From a virus: 64,000 nucleotides of DNA. The notes beneath the pieces were generated by a model. That model searched no databases and was not told the origin of the DNA. It worked only from the letters and a program-made list of their open reading frames with translations. Every line of letters begins with the position of its first letter. Within the stretch, counting starts at the first letter, position 1. Of this stretch, positions 47,468 through 55,113 are shown piece by piece. The stretch spans positions 62,001 to 126,000 of the IMG/VR virus record IMGVR_UViG_3300047320_000285. One strand, 5' to 3'. A program made the position numbers and the translations under genes.

Positions 47468-47929
47468 CGCGCACCATGCCTCGTGCATAGGCGGTGACTT
47501 TCGCTCCCAAAGGCGAAGCACAGACCCAGTCATCGCTCATCGAGGTACCAGCATTGCTTCCGAAAGGGTGAAGGGTTTCGATAGCCCGAGCTGGTAGAAT
47601 GTGTTACCGGCCACGAGCCGCTACTCGTCGCTGGCTGCCTGACTAACCGCAAGGAGGTCGGACAGAACTCGTTCGTGTGGCCAATCCCACAACGAGTGAC
47701 TCGCAACACACACCTAAACCCCCGTCGCCAATCACGCGAGTCGGTCGGGCACGGTGAACAGAGTCAACCACTAACGTGTGTAAGGGGAGCCTCATCAACT
47801 CCGAGTAGGGCGTGGCGAAAGGCCTCGCCTGTTCAACCGAGCACATCAGGGCGAAAGTCGAGCGTTAGTGAATCGGTGGTACGCGCTTGCCCGCAAGGGG
47901 GTATTCGACCCGGCCCCCAAGGCTGGGTC
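47468..47929 (+). ncRNA. large structured noncoding RNA candidate 2
   Basis: A second segment of about 460-490 bases with no plausible gene and many stems: CACC...GGTG with GCCT/AGGC (47473-47497), CTTTCGC/GGCGAAG (47499-47519), CGAG/CTCG (47614-47628), ACTCGTT/AACGAGT enclosing GTGTGG/CCCAC (47667-47697), GGCG/CGCC (47809-47829) and CTTGC/GCAAG (47886-47897). It ends in a 9-bp terminator. I see no sequence similarity to candidate 1 by eye and no match to RNase P, tmRNA or group I/II intron cores. Confidence 0.55.
47907..47929 (+). terminator. terminator of RNA candidate 2, followed by TATGCC
   Basis: GACCCGGCC/GGCTGGGTC 9-bp stem; TATGCC at 47931-47936. Confidence 0.8.
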
Positions 47930-47958
47930 TTATGCCGTGTTCCAAAAGTTTTGAACAA

Positions 47959-47966
47959 TATATTAC
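47959..47966 (+). promoter_or_regulatory. phiKZ-type early promoter box TATATTAC
   Basis: Exact match in CAATATATTACC, 28 bases after TATGCC. The same TATGCCGTGTTC plus 28-base spacing recurs at 54711-54746. It lies 61 bases before the gene at 48027. Confidence 0.6.
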
Positions 47967-48026
47967 CCCCGTGAGCAGACAACCATGAACTGCTCTAACA
48001 CTACCATTATACCGGAGATTAGATCG

Positions 48027-48317
48027 ATGAGTAATCAGCTTGCCGCGATTATGGCTAACTTCAAAGCGCTCCACGATCAAGTGGAGGCGGACGATAAAGC
48101 CAGCCGGCCAGTAGACGGGATGTACTGGATCGAGCGGGCAGGTAAGCGCACCAACTGCTGCTCGAACGACTATGTCCATGCGCACGGTCATGGCGGGCCG
48201 TGTAACTGCGGCTATCGCGATGCCGACTTCCGGGCGATTAGCGAAGTGATGGGACCCGAAGTGGCCTATCAAGCCTACCTCAATAACCTTGCCAAGAATG
48301 GAGTGAAGCATGCCTGA
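48027..48317 (+). CDS. Cys-containing hypothetical protein, 96 aa
   Basis: The ATG at 48027 follows GGAG; an in-frame ATG at 47985 has no ribosome site. The central region is His/Cys-rich (RTNCCSNDYVHAHGHGGPCNCGY) and likely binds a metal. Helical on both sides. First gene after an early-type promoter box. No family recognised. Confidence 0.65.
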   Translation: MSNQLAAIMANFKALHDQVEADDKASRPVDGMYWIERAGKRTNCCSNDYVHAHGHGGPCNCGYRDADFRAISEVMGPEVAYQAYLNNLAKNGVKHA

Positions 48318-48624
48318 AATCGTCAGCGCATTTGACCTGTCCCAAGATGCGGACATGGCCAAGCAATACTGCAAGCGGCGTGAAGCCGATATGCATAAGC
48401 TCATGGAGACCATCTCCAGTTGGGAGGTGCGTCGTAGCGGCAAAGTGCTGCGCACGGTCTACCAAGGGCATTCGATCCTGCACGAGTTGGTCCCCGGCGC
48501 GTTGTTGGGCGGGGGTCGACCCTTGTGGGGAGAACTCTTGACGAACGGTGACTCGGAAGAGAGCCCGATTCGTTTCGAGACCTTCGAGAACTTTGCGGCG
48601 TATCTACTCGCCCGGTTCTGGTAG
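48310..48624 (+). CDS. hypothetical protein, 104 aa
   Basis: Overlaps the upstream gene by 8 bases with GGAGTGA as ribosome site. Helical first half (DADMAKQYCKRREADMHKLM) and a Gly-rich turn (GALLGGGRPLWG). No family recognised. Followed by a long hairpin. Confidence 0.65.
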   Translation: MPEIVSAFDLSQDADMAKQYCKRREADMHKLMETISSWEVRRSGKVLRTVYQGHSILHELVPGALLGGGRPLWGELLTNGDSEESPIRFETFENFAAYLLARFW

Positions 48625-48632
48625 TAGGAAAA

Positions 48633-48666
48633 ATACGGTGCGGCTCCATCTGGTGCTGTACCGTAT
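48633..48666 (+). terminator. 12-bp hairpin after 48310-48624 gene
   Basis: ATACGGTGCGGC pairs with GCTGTACCGTAT; a TATGCC occurs 25 bases further on, at 48692-48697. Confidence 0.65.
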
Positions 48667-48745
48667 CAGTTGTCTTTAGTAGCAATAACACTATGCCTCG
48701 TACCAGCGCGGCTGTCACATTTACTTAAACAAGGAAGAAACAGCA

Positions 48746-49201
48746 ATGGCTTCGAAACGTGCACAAGCGTACATGAACGAGTTCCATGCCCGCAAACTCG
48801 GCAAAGGTCAGGCCAAGATCCTGAACTACTACGAGTACGAGAATCTCGAATACATCGAGACGAATTTTCGCGGTCAACTGAAGGTCCAGCTCTACCGTGA
48901 CGGCATGGAAGAGTTCAGCTACTGGCTTAACCAGAAGGAACGTCAGCCGCTGATTATCGGTATGCTCAAGGCTGGGCTTAAGCAAGCCATGATCGCCAAG
49001 ATCCTCAAGCTCTCGGGCAGCACGATCAACAAGGACGTGCGTTGGTTGCGTCTGAACACCGACAAGCTCGACAGCGTCACCACGCTGCGTGCGCTGCGCC
49101 CGGCCCGTTACGCGGATGCAGACGACGTGTTCCTCAAGCGTGTCGCGCGTGAACAGAATCGCGTCACCGGCATGCCGGCGGCCGTGATCGTGTTGCACTG
49201 A
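48746..49201 (+). CDS. helix-turn-helix-like protein, 151 aa
   Basis: AAGGAAG precedes the ATG. Basic and helical; residues about 75-100 (MLKAGLKQAMIAKILKLSGSTINKDVRWLR) contain a standard helix-turn-helix. The C-terminal RVTGMPAAVIVLH is distinctive. It may be a regulator of phage or host genes. Followed 7 bases later by a small gene. Confidence 0.7.
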   Translation: MASKRAQAYMNEFHARKLGKGQAKILNYYEYENLEYIETNFRGQLKVQLYRDGMEEFSYWLNQKERQPLIIGMLKAGLKQAMIAKILKLSGSTINKDVRWLRLNTDKLDSVTTLRALRPARYADADDVFLKRVAREQNRVTGMPAAVIVLH

Positions 49202-49208
49202 GGTGGTG

Positions 49209-49361
49209 ATGGATAAGATCATCATCGAAGGCAACGGCAAGCGCATCGTGTGCGAAGTGATTGAATCGTTCGAAATTCCGGACGGTCCGACATGGCTGAG
49301 TGAACCGCGTGCGGAGATCATTATCGACCGCGAGGCCGCCGAGCGTCGTCTGGTGGATTAA
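49209..49361 (+). CDS. small hypothetical protein, 50 aa
   Basis: Complete frame with GAGGTGG upstream, filling the space between the HTH gene and a hairpin. Strand-like start (KIIIEGNGKRIVCEVIES) and an acidic helix at the end (EIIIDREAAERRLVD). No family recognised. Confidence 0.65.
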   Translation: MDKIIIEGNGKRIVCEVIESFEIPDGPTWLSEPRAEIIIDREAAERRLVD

Positions 49362-49375
49362 GACTGCGCCTTTTC

Positions 49376-49399
49376 CTGCTGCTCCTCACGGGGCAGCAG
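49376..49399 (+). terminator. perfect 10-bp hairpin terminator
   Basis: CTGCTGCTCC-TCAC-GGGGCAGCAG; no T-tract after it. Confidence 0.7.
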
Positions 49400-49494
49400 C
49401 TGAGGGTGTGTCGGGCGATACACCCATGACTGAGTTCCACTCACCCCTCCACCTAACGGAGCGCCGGGTGCAACTCAACCCCCAGAGGGACATC

Positions 49495-50301
49495 ATGGTA
49501 ACACCGCAACAAGAGTTTGACAACGCCAAGAAATCTGCTCAGTCCGTTCATCCGGGCGCAGCGGATCATTTCGTAACGTTTGAGACGGCAGCAGGTATCT
49601 TCACGTTCTTCACCCAAGCGCATTATCAGTGGTTTGAAGAACTCCCCACGGGCTATCTCTCACCCGTCGATCAGAAGACGGGGCTGGCTAAACGGCTCCT
49701 CTTCCATACGGCGGGTGGTCGGCGTGGGACCGGGGTCGACCTGACGGTGGTGGTGCGTCAGGTGTTGAACTGGCTGGAGGAACAGTTTAAGGAACCGAGC
49801 TTCATTGAGGCCTTCGGTGAATTGAACTGGATGTCGGAGCCGACCGGAGGTCGTGAACCGCAGGAGAAACTCCTGACGGAATTCCTGACCTTTGGTGCTG
49901 CACGTCGTCGCGCACCCGGCGCACCGATCGGTAACATGATCGGCAGTCTGGCGGGTACCAGCGATGCTCAGGGTAAGGTGATCGGTGAAGCGATCAATCC
50001 GATCCACTTCCGCTGTGCTAATGGCGTGACGTTCGAAACGTCATCCGCCGAACTGAGGTTTGGATTTGGGCACTACACGGGCACGGTGGAGCTGCTGGGT
50101 CAGACGCAATTCTTTACGATCAAGTCCCCGATCGTCAAGTTGAGCGAAGTCATGCATCCGTTGGATGTGGTACGCGAAGTGACGTATCGACTGGGACGGG
50201 CGTACCCCTTCCTGAAGAAGGATCTGGTCTCCACCACGTGGAAGTTTGACAACGGTGCCATCGTGTTGGGCACTGAAGAGCACCTGAAACAACCGCAGTA
50301 A
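49495..50301 (+). CDS. hypothetical protein, 268 aa
   Basis: The ATG at 49495 follows GAGGGA; an open frame back to 49300 crosses the terminator and is probably not translated. Alpha/beta with no motif I recognise; contains a Gly-rich RGTGVDLTVVVRQVL stretch and a strand-rich C-terminus. Followed by a hairpin. Confidence 0.7.
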   Translation: MVTPQQEFDNAKKSAQSVHPGAADHFVTFETAAGIFTFFTQAHYQWFEELPTGYLSPVDQKTGLAKRLLFHTAGGRRGTGVDLTVVVRQVLNWLEEQFKEPSFIEAFGELNWMSEPTGGREPQEKLLTEFLTFGAARRRAPGAPIGNMIGSLAGTSDAQGKVIGEAINPIHFRCANGVTFETSSAELRFGFGHYTGTVELLGQTQFFTIKSPIVKLSEVMHPLDVVREVTYRLGRAYPFLKKDLVSTTWKFDNGAIVLGTEEHLKQPQ

Positions 50302-50314
50302 AGTAACACCCCTG

Positions 50315-50335
50315 CCCGAGGCGCCCAGCCTCGGG
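50315..50335 (+). terminator. hairpin terminator with TTTTATACC
   Basis: CCCGAGGC-GCCCA-GCCTCGGG stem, then TTTTA; the TATG position reads TATACC here. Confidence 0.8.
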
Positions 50336-50365
50336 TTTTATACCGTGTACAACTGGAGAGAATAA

Positions 50366-51070
50366 ATGTTCAAGGATTCCGCTGTCATCAAGAGCGTCAA
50401 GGGCCGCCACAGCTTCGCCTGCTTCGATTTGCAATTCGTCGACCCGACCTCGGGCCAGTTCACCGACATCCCGGGCGGGGTGCTGCACATGGTCCAACGT
50501 GGTTCGGGCGTGCGCTCGGCGCTGTACTATCGGCTGGAAAACGTCACGTTCGATCACACGAAGCATGACGACAGCGTGGTGCGCGACATTCTGGTGAGCT
50601 TCCTCAAGGAGCTGTACAGCGCCGACGGCGTGCTGGGTGACTTCTTGCCGCTTTGCGGGCCGCACGATAAGGCGCTGATCAATCCCACGCCGGACGCTGA
50701 AGAGAAGGTGTTCTGGTCGCTCAGCCAGTATCTGTGGAACCACGTGACCTCGGAGCGCCACCGGACCTCGGTCTCGCTCACCGTCGACGAGTATAGCGGC
50801 ACGCGACTGACGTGCTCGTTCGGCAATGGCCTCGCATTCGTCATGTCTAAGAACAAGCGCGATCTGTATCGACGGCCTGATCGTCTGACGGGCAAGGTGC
50901 GCTTCTGTGGCGACACGTACCACTTCACGTTCTTCCACAGCGAACTCTCGGGTGAAAACCTCGAAAGCATGGTCAAGCCCGACCAGTGCGTGCAGCTGAT
51001 GATGGGTCACCTCGACCAGTATGCGCCGCTCTTGCGTGGACTGGAAATGGAACTGAAGTTCGCCGACTAA
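50366..51070 (+). CDS. hypothetical protein, 234 aa
   Basis: AGAGAATAA precedes the ATG. Strand-rich first half (FACFDLQFVDPTSG; SALYYRLENVTFDH) and an alpha/beta second half with FGNGLAFVMSKNK. No signal peptide, no motif recognised. Codons are GC-rich and regular. Confidence 0.7.
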   Translation: MFKDSAVIKSVKGRHSFACFDLQFVDPTSGQFTDIPGGVLHMVQRGSGVRSALYYRLENVTFDHTKHDDSVVRDILVSFLKELYSADGVLGDFLPLCGPHDKALINPTPDAEEKVFWSLSQYLWNHVTSERHRTSVSLTVDEYSGTRLTCSFGNGLAFVMSKNKRDLYRRPDRLTGKVRFCGDTYHFTFFHSELSGENLESMVKPDQCVQLMMGHLDQYAPLLRGLEMELKFAD

Positions 51071-51080
51071 GGGGCGCGAC

Positions 51081-51425
51081 ATGACGATCGAATCGGTGCC
51101 GCTCTTTTGCGACGAAACTAACAACCCGGACATCGTGTTGGGTCTGCTCTTGCAACAGCTGATCAAGAGCAGTGACGTCGACGCTCAGACGTTGCGTACA
51201 CGGGTGTTGATGTCGATCAGTGCGCGGGTGGATTGCGAACACGAACTGCAGGAAATGCTCTGCAACCACCTCGATGATCCGGAGAAGTTCCCGGTGGTGC
51301 CGATGCGTGCGTTCGTACTGGCGCTGAAGTTGTTGGGGATGGATCAGGTGACGTTTGTGGTGGGTGCAGGTAAGAACGACCTTCCGGAATTGTCGCCGGC
51401 TCGTATCGATCTGGCGCTCGAGTAA
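51081..51425 (+). CDS. hypothetical protein, 114 aa
   Basis: Ten bases after the previous gene with AAGGGGCG upstream. Helical, acidic (LLLQQLIKSSDVDAQTL), ending in a strand pair and RIDLALE. No family recognised. Confidence 0.65.
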   Translation: MTIESVPLFCDETNNPDIVLGLLLQQLIKSSDVDAQTLRTRVLMSISARVDCEHELQEMLCNHLDDPEKFPVVPMRAFVLALKLLGMDQVTFVVGAGKNDLPELSPARIDLALE

Positions 51426-51437
51426 CAACGCCTGCTG

Positions 51438-51462
51438 CTGGGTCTTCACATCGAAGACCCAG
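51438..51462 (+). terminator. perfect 10-bp hairpin terminator
   Basis: CTGGGTCTTC-ACATC-GAAGACCCAG; TTCTTTTTAG follows 14 bases later. Confidence 0.8.
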
Positions 51463-51486
51463 TGGTAGACGCTGTTCTTTTTAGAT

Positions 51487-51497
51487 TTCCCTATACT
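51487..51497 (+). promoter_or_regulatory. TTCCCTATACT leader element
   Basis: Ten bases before the ATG of the alpha-CTD-like gene, between a terminator and the start; part of the recurring leader set. Confidence 0.4.
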
Positions 51498-51506
51498 GAG
51501 GTAACT

Positions 51507-52097
51507 ATGACTATAAAAGATTCGAAGAACCACTTCGACAAGCTTAATCCGACACTGGTAAGTTTGTTGAGCAGTATCTGGTCAGTTGATAAGGCCCAAG
51601 AGGTCATTCTAAACGATCTGTTCAACGCGGCTCGTAAAGAAGCGGAGACCGATCGAGAGGTCTATCGGCAACTGACGTTGCTGCTGGAGTTCCGGCAGAT
51701 TAAGCTCAACGACATCACGGGACAAGTGGCGCGTGAATACCAGCGTAACTTCCAGCTGATCAAAAGCGTGACGTTTGGTAGCCGTACATCGCTGTCGACC
51801 CCGCGGCCGGTGGTGGCGACTTCCATGTCAGCGGAACTGGAAGAACAGCTTGACCGCCCGATCACTGAGACACTGGTGGTGAGTAAACGCCTGATGAACC
51901 GGATAAAGGAAGAGCAACTCGCTACGCTGCGTGAGTTGCTCTGGTGTAGCGAGCACGATCTGATGAAAGTGCCGAATCTGGGTCGGCTTTCGCTCAAAGA
52001 ACTCAAACAAGCTTTGTTGCGTAAGGGTCTGACCGTCGGCATGCTGGTCAGCCAGCGTCCGGCACGCAAATCGGTTAAGTGGGAAGGGGAGTCGTAG
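51507..52097 (+). CDS. RNA polymerase alpha-CTD-like protein
   Basis: Residues about 115-178 align by eye with the bacterial RNA polymerase alpha C-terminal domain: a DRPITETLVVSKR lead-in, LMNRIKEEQLATLRELL (helix 1 and following), then the hallmark EHDLMKVPNLGRLSLKELKQALLRKGLTVGM. The N-terminal 110 residues are helical and unrelated to the alpha N-terminal domain, so this is not a full alpha subunit. Alpha-CTD binds UP-element DNA and activators. In phage this domain alone could act as a decoy, an adaptor for a phage or host polymerase, or a helix-hairpin-helix DNA binder. The PNLGR-type motif also occurs in other HhH proteins, which is the main alternative. Confidence 0.7.
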   Translation: MTIKDSKNHFDKLNPTLVSLLSSIWSVDKAQEVILNDLFNAARKEAETDREVYRQLTLLLEFRQIKLNDITGQVAREYQRNFQLIKSVTFGSRTSLSTPRPVVATSMSAELEEQLDRPITETLVVSKRLMNRIKEEQLATLRELLWCSEHDLMKVPNLGRLSLKELKQALLRKGLTVGMLVSQRPARKSVKWEGES

Positions 52098-52101
52098 CTC
52101 C

Positions 52102-52122
52102 ATCTTGTGGGTTCTAACACAA
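52102..52122 (+). promoter_or_regulatory. hairpin next to ribosome site (CTTGTG/CACAAG)
   Basis: CTTGTG-GGTTCTAA-CACAAG pairs directly ahead of AGGAGAG. Same arrangement as at 37126; GGTTCTAACAC is shared with the leader at 54770. Confidence 0.4.
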
Positions 52123-52135
52123 GAGGAGAGTTCCC

Positions 52136-52492
52136 ATGCTAACGCATCTGTTGTTGATTGTCGTGCTGTGCTGCATCGTCTTGCAGTTCACCGACGCGCT
52201 CATGCAGTACGCTGTCTTCAAGAACAGCATCGAGACGGCCAGCGGGCTGATGCAGTGGGCCGTCGAGAAGTTCGGCTTGGCGCCGGCGATCATCACGACC
52301 AAGGTGGTGATCATTGCGGTGTTTATTGCACTGTACTGCTTTACCACCATTCCGTGGTACATCTACCTACTCGGCATCGGCTATTACTTATATCGATCCG
52401 GACGGGGTTTAGTATTATGGCGCTCGATTGTGGCCCAGTTGAAGAAACAAGATCAACCTGCTCAGCCGCCCCCACCGGCCCAATCGCCATGA
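52136..52492 (+). CDS. integral membrane protein, 118 aa
   Basis: Behind AGGAGAG. Two to three hydrophobic stretches (LLLIVVLCCIVLQF, AIITTKVVIIAVFIALYCF, WYIYLLGIGYYLY) and a Pro/Gln-rich tail (QPAQPPPPAQSP). No family recognised. ATGA overlap with a 31-aa ORF. Confidence 0.7.
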   Translation: MLTHLLLIVVLCCIVLQFTDALMQYAVFKNSIETASGLMQWAVEKFGLAPAIITTKVVIIAVFIALYCFTTIPWYIYLLGIGYYLYRSGRGLVLWRSIVAQLKKQDQPAQPPPPAQSP

Positions 52493-52584
52493 AGAAGGTC
52501 TTCGCGGCTATCGGGCATGCACTGGGGTACCTGCTGCGTACGCGCTTGATGCCGATGGATGATCCCTTCAAGCTCATGCGCTGA
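52489..52584 (+). CDS. 31-aa microprotein
   Basis: Starts in an ATGA overlap with the membrane protein gene and ends just before a terminator. Encodes MKKVFAAIGHALGYLLRTRL then a short polar end. An amphipathic helix with a basic start is likely. Coupled translation makes it plausible despite its size. Confidence 0.5.
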   Translation: MKKVFAAIGHALGYLLRTRLMPMDDPFKLMR

Positions 52585-52590
52585 TGTCTC

Positions 52591-52612
52591 GGCCAGCCTC
52601 ACGGGGCTGGCC
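52591..52612 (+). terminator. hairpin terminator followed by TATGCC
   Basis: GGCCAGCC-TCACGG-GGCTGGCC; TATGCC at 52615-52620. Confidence 0.85.
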
Positions 52613-52628
52613 TTTATGCCGTTGATTC

Positions 52629-52637
52629 AATAATTAC
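52629..52637 (+). promoter_or_regulatory. early-promoter-like AATAATTAC
   Basis: CAATAATTACCG lacks one base of the CAATATATTACCG context seen at 1052, 50 bases before the 661-aa gene. Confidence 0.35.
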
Positions 52638-52687
52638 CGCGCTGCCTTAGGGTATGCGGAGTACACTTTCTTCACACGAGGTAACAC

Positions 52688-54673
52688 ATGTCGAATAAAC
52701 GACAAGCTCGCGCCCGTCAAGCACGCTCGAACCTCTCCCTCGTTCGTCGTGATGGCGTGCCGCAGTCCAACGAAGAGTTCCGCCGTTCCACCACACAAGG
52801 AGAAATTAGGATGAACACGAAAACCGATGACACGCAGAAACCCGCCGCAGACGCAGCGCCGCTCGATACGCCGCCCAAGCCCTTCATTGCCGAAATCGGC
52901 AGCTATGCGGACAAACCCAAGTCCGATCCGGTTGGCAATGTTGACGCTTATCGCGCTCGTCGTCGCAGCGTGGATGTGGATGTCACCCAAGCAGGCGCAA
53001 CGATGCCGCCGTCACTGCCGAAGTTCGGTCAGATTCAGCAACGCCCGATGACCGTGTTCGAACTCGAACATGCATGGCCGTCGCTCTTTAACGAGCAGGC
53101 TAACGGTAACAAACTGATCGACGATCTGCGCGGAATGCAACATGCACCGGAAGCGCTCCAGCTGTATCTGTTCGCGGTGCAAAAACGCGTGATCGCTGCG
53201 GCCGGTGATGAACGGCCGCGTTACCTCGTGGTCGCACGACTGGCAGCTGAGCAAAGCACTGAAAGCTCGAAACCGGTGGTCCAGTACATGATCACTACTG
53301 AGCCGTTCGAGTCGCTGGTGATGACGGCTTCTCCTGTGCGTGCGATCGGTGTCTATCGTCTGCGCAGCGATGAAGACGTGGTGGTGAAGTACAAGCTCTT
53401 CGAGGAAACCGAACAGGCGGTGGAACAGCCGGCCGGTCCGACCGAAGAAGCTTCGGAAGGTACCGTCGCCGATACCGGCACGATGTTCGAGCGTTGGATT
53501 GCCTGGCCACGGTTCTTGGAACTGTTCGCCGCGTACTTCACGAACGACGATGTGTACCAAACGCTCTTCGAGAAGCTCAACGGCGCGATGCATTCCACCA
53601 AGGTTGAGACACCGGTAGCGATGCTGATGCGTAACCGCCTCAAACCCCAGCCTTCGTGCTTCCTCAAGCTGGCGGAAAGCGGCGACCGCAACCATCCGCT
53701 GGTGGTGATCGCGATGGATATGGTCGAATCGCCTATCGGCGCACAAATCACGTCGTCGATCGTCATCCCGTTGGAAGATGCCTCGACAGCGACGGTGAAG
53801 TCAGTGGTGTTGCCGCGACCGTGGTTGACGGTGGGTGAGCTGGCTAATCGCTGGCCGTCGATCTTCCACGAAGACGATCTCGGCAGCGCCGTGATTCAGC
53901 GACTGGGGGATCTGGAGAAGAACCAAGGTGAGGCGATCACCCTGCGCTTTGTGCCGACGGATAACGCACACGTGGCCACCCTGCAGGTCTTCAAGACTGC
54001 GGACCTGCCGAGCTTTTTCAACGTGCATGAACCATTTGTCACGAAGAACGGGCAGCCGGTGGAACCCGTCGATCTGATCCAGATCCACACCACGATCGTC
54101 GAAGGCGTGGAGCAAGCCGTCAAATTGGAAGTCTCGGACGCGTTCATGGCGAGCAAGCATGCGCCGAAGGGCACGGCGGAAGAAGTCGCCAGCCGTTTCA
54201 GTGCACGCGGTACGCTGCCCTCGCAGTTGACACCGTCGGATATGCGCAGTTTCGATCCGGTATCGTTCCAGTTGTTCGTCGATCAGGTCCGGCAGGCCGC
54301 GATTAGCCCGCAGGATCAGGAACGACTGGTGGCCTTCGTGGAATTCATTGCGAAGTGTCAGCAGATCGAAAAGACGCTGTTCTTCCATTGCACGGCATTG
54401 GGTCGGCAACTCGACATGATGCTGGGTGCAGGGCGCCGGCACTTCCCGGGCGCACAGCTGGGTGCGCCGCCGAGCGTGTTCGCACCGGGTGGACGTTGGG
54501 GTAACGGTGGCGGTTGGGCTCAGAAGGATCACCAGCAGCCTATCACCCCGGCTGCCGCGTCGTTTGTCCAGTCTAACCAACTGGCAAGTGATGTGGTGAT
54601 CAGTGTGTACAATGCAACCGGTACGTTGTTGGGTGTGTTCCAAGCGGCAGTGGCGCACAGCTATCCGGCATAA
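52688..54673 (+). CDS. large hypothetical protein with repeated domain, 661 aa
   Basis: Two in-frame starts are possible: 52688 (GAGG) and 52811 (AAGGAG, stronger); both may be used, differing by an Arg-rich 41-residue head. The protein contains a repeated domain near residues 121 (MTVFELEHAWPSLF), 265 (MFERWIAWPRFLELF) and 380 (LTVGELANRWPSIF), each followed by a helix and strands (FRFVPTD, YLVVARLA). The C-terminus is Gly-rich (GGRWGNGGGW). No signal peptide. A structural or scaffold-like role is possible; not recognised. It forms its own transcript ending in a strong hairpin. Confidence 0.7.
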   Translation: MSNKRQARARQARSNLSLVRRDGVPQSNEEFRRSTTQGEIRMNTKTDDTQKPAADAAPLDTPPKPFIAEIGSYADKPKSDPVGNVDAYRARRRSVDVDVTQAGATMPPSLPKFGQIQQRPMTVFELEHAWPSLFNEQANGNKLIDDLRGMQHAPEALQLYLFAVQKRVIAAAGDERPRYLVVARLAAEQSTESSKPVVQYMITTEPFESLVMTASPVRAIGVYRLRSDEDVVVKYKLFEETEQAVEQPAGPTEEASEGTVADTGTMFERWIAWPRFLELFAAYFTNDDVYQTLFEKLNGAMHSTKVETPVAMLMRNRLKPQPSCFLKLAESGDRNHPLVVIAMDMVESPIGAQITSSIVIPLEDASTATVKSVVLPRPWLTVGELANRWPSIFHEDDLGSAVIQRLGDLEKNQGEAITLRFVPTDNAHVATLQVFKTADLPSFFNVHEPFVTKNGQPVEPVDLIQIHTTIVEGVEQAVKLEVSDAFMASKHAPKGTAEEVASRFSARGTLPSQLTPSDMRSFDPVSFQLFVDQVRQAAISPQDQERLVAFVEFIAKCQQIEKTLFFHCTALGRQLDMMLGAGRRHFPGAQLGAPPSVFAPGGRWGNGGGWAQKDHQQPITPAAASFVQSNQLASDVVISVYNATGTLLGVFQAAVAHSYPA

Positions 54674-54684
54674 AAGCTTGAGTA

Positions 54685-54708
54685 CGGGGACGCCTTCGGG
54701 TGTCCCCG
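54685..54708 (+). terminator. TTCG hairpin terminator followed by TATGCC
   Basis: CGGGGACGCC-TTCG-GGTGTCCCCG; TATGCC at 54711-54716. Confidence 0.9.
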
Positions 54709-54738
54709 TCTATGCCGTGTTCTAAAGAATCTCAGTCC

Positions 54739-54746
54739 TATATTAC
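54739..54746 (+). promoter_or_regulatory. phiKZ-type early promoter box TATATTAC
   Basis: Exact match, 28 bases after TATGCC, the same spacing as at 47931-47966. A TTCCTTTATACT element at 54784 follows before the next gene. Confidence 0.6.
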
Positions 54747-54783
54747 TCTCTTGAACTTAGACAGAAGTCTGGGTTCTAACACT

Positions 54784-54795
54784 TCCTTTATACTT
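54784..54795 (+). promoter_or_regulatory. TTCCTTTATACT leader element
   Basis: Preceded by GGTTCTAACAC and followed by TGGAG 8 bases before the ATG; part of the recurring leader set. Confidence 0.4.
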
Positions 54796-54805
54796 GGAGT
54801 TTATC

Positions 54806-55072
54806 ATGATTGCTCATATCCTCTCGATCGCTGCTATCGTTATCATCGTTGGCGGCATCTTCGGTCTGATCCTCTGGGCCCACTTCGCAGATCAACGTGC
54901 GTTCGATCGCAGTGGTCTGGATGTCTGCCACAAGACCTGCAAGAGCGTCGACCTGCTCGAAGAAGCCCGTCGCGCTGAACAACACAAGGCAACCCCGGGC
55001 GCAGCGGCAGCGCTGGGAAAGTTTCTGGGCGAGCTGCTCCTGAGCGCCGCCATTAAGCGTCAAGCCGCTTAA
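54806..55072 (+). CDS. single-pass membrane protein, 88 aa
   Basis: Start at 54806 follows TTGGAG. A long N-terminal hydrophobic helix (LSIAAIVIIVGGIFGLILWAH) then a charged helix with two Cys (CHKTCKS) and an Ala-rich end. Could be a holin-type or spanin-like accessory, but nothing specific is recognised. Confidence 0.65.
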   Translation: MIAHILSIAAIVIIVGGIFGLILWAHFADQRAFDRSGLDVCHKTCKSVDLLEEARRAEQHKATPGAAAALGKFLGELLLSAAIKRQAA

Positions 55073-55113
55073 ATCACATAACCTCTTCGCAAACCAACCT
55101 ACGGAAAACTATC

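Noticed and set aside
47445-47929. group I or group II intron, RNase P RNA or tmRNA
   Set aside because: None of the conserved core sequences of these RNAs could be found, and the flanking genes are not interrupted halves of one gene.
53801-54658. 285-residue minus-strand frame
   Set aside because: Shadow of the 661-aa gene, Arg/His-rich, without a start signal.
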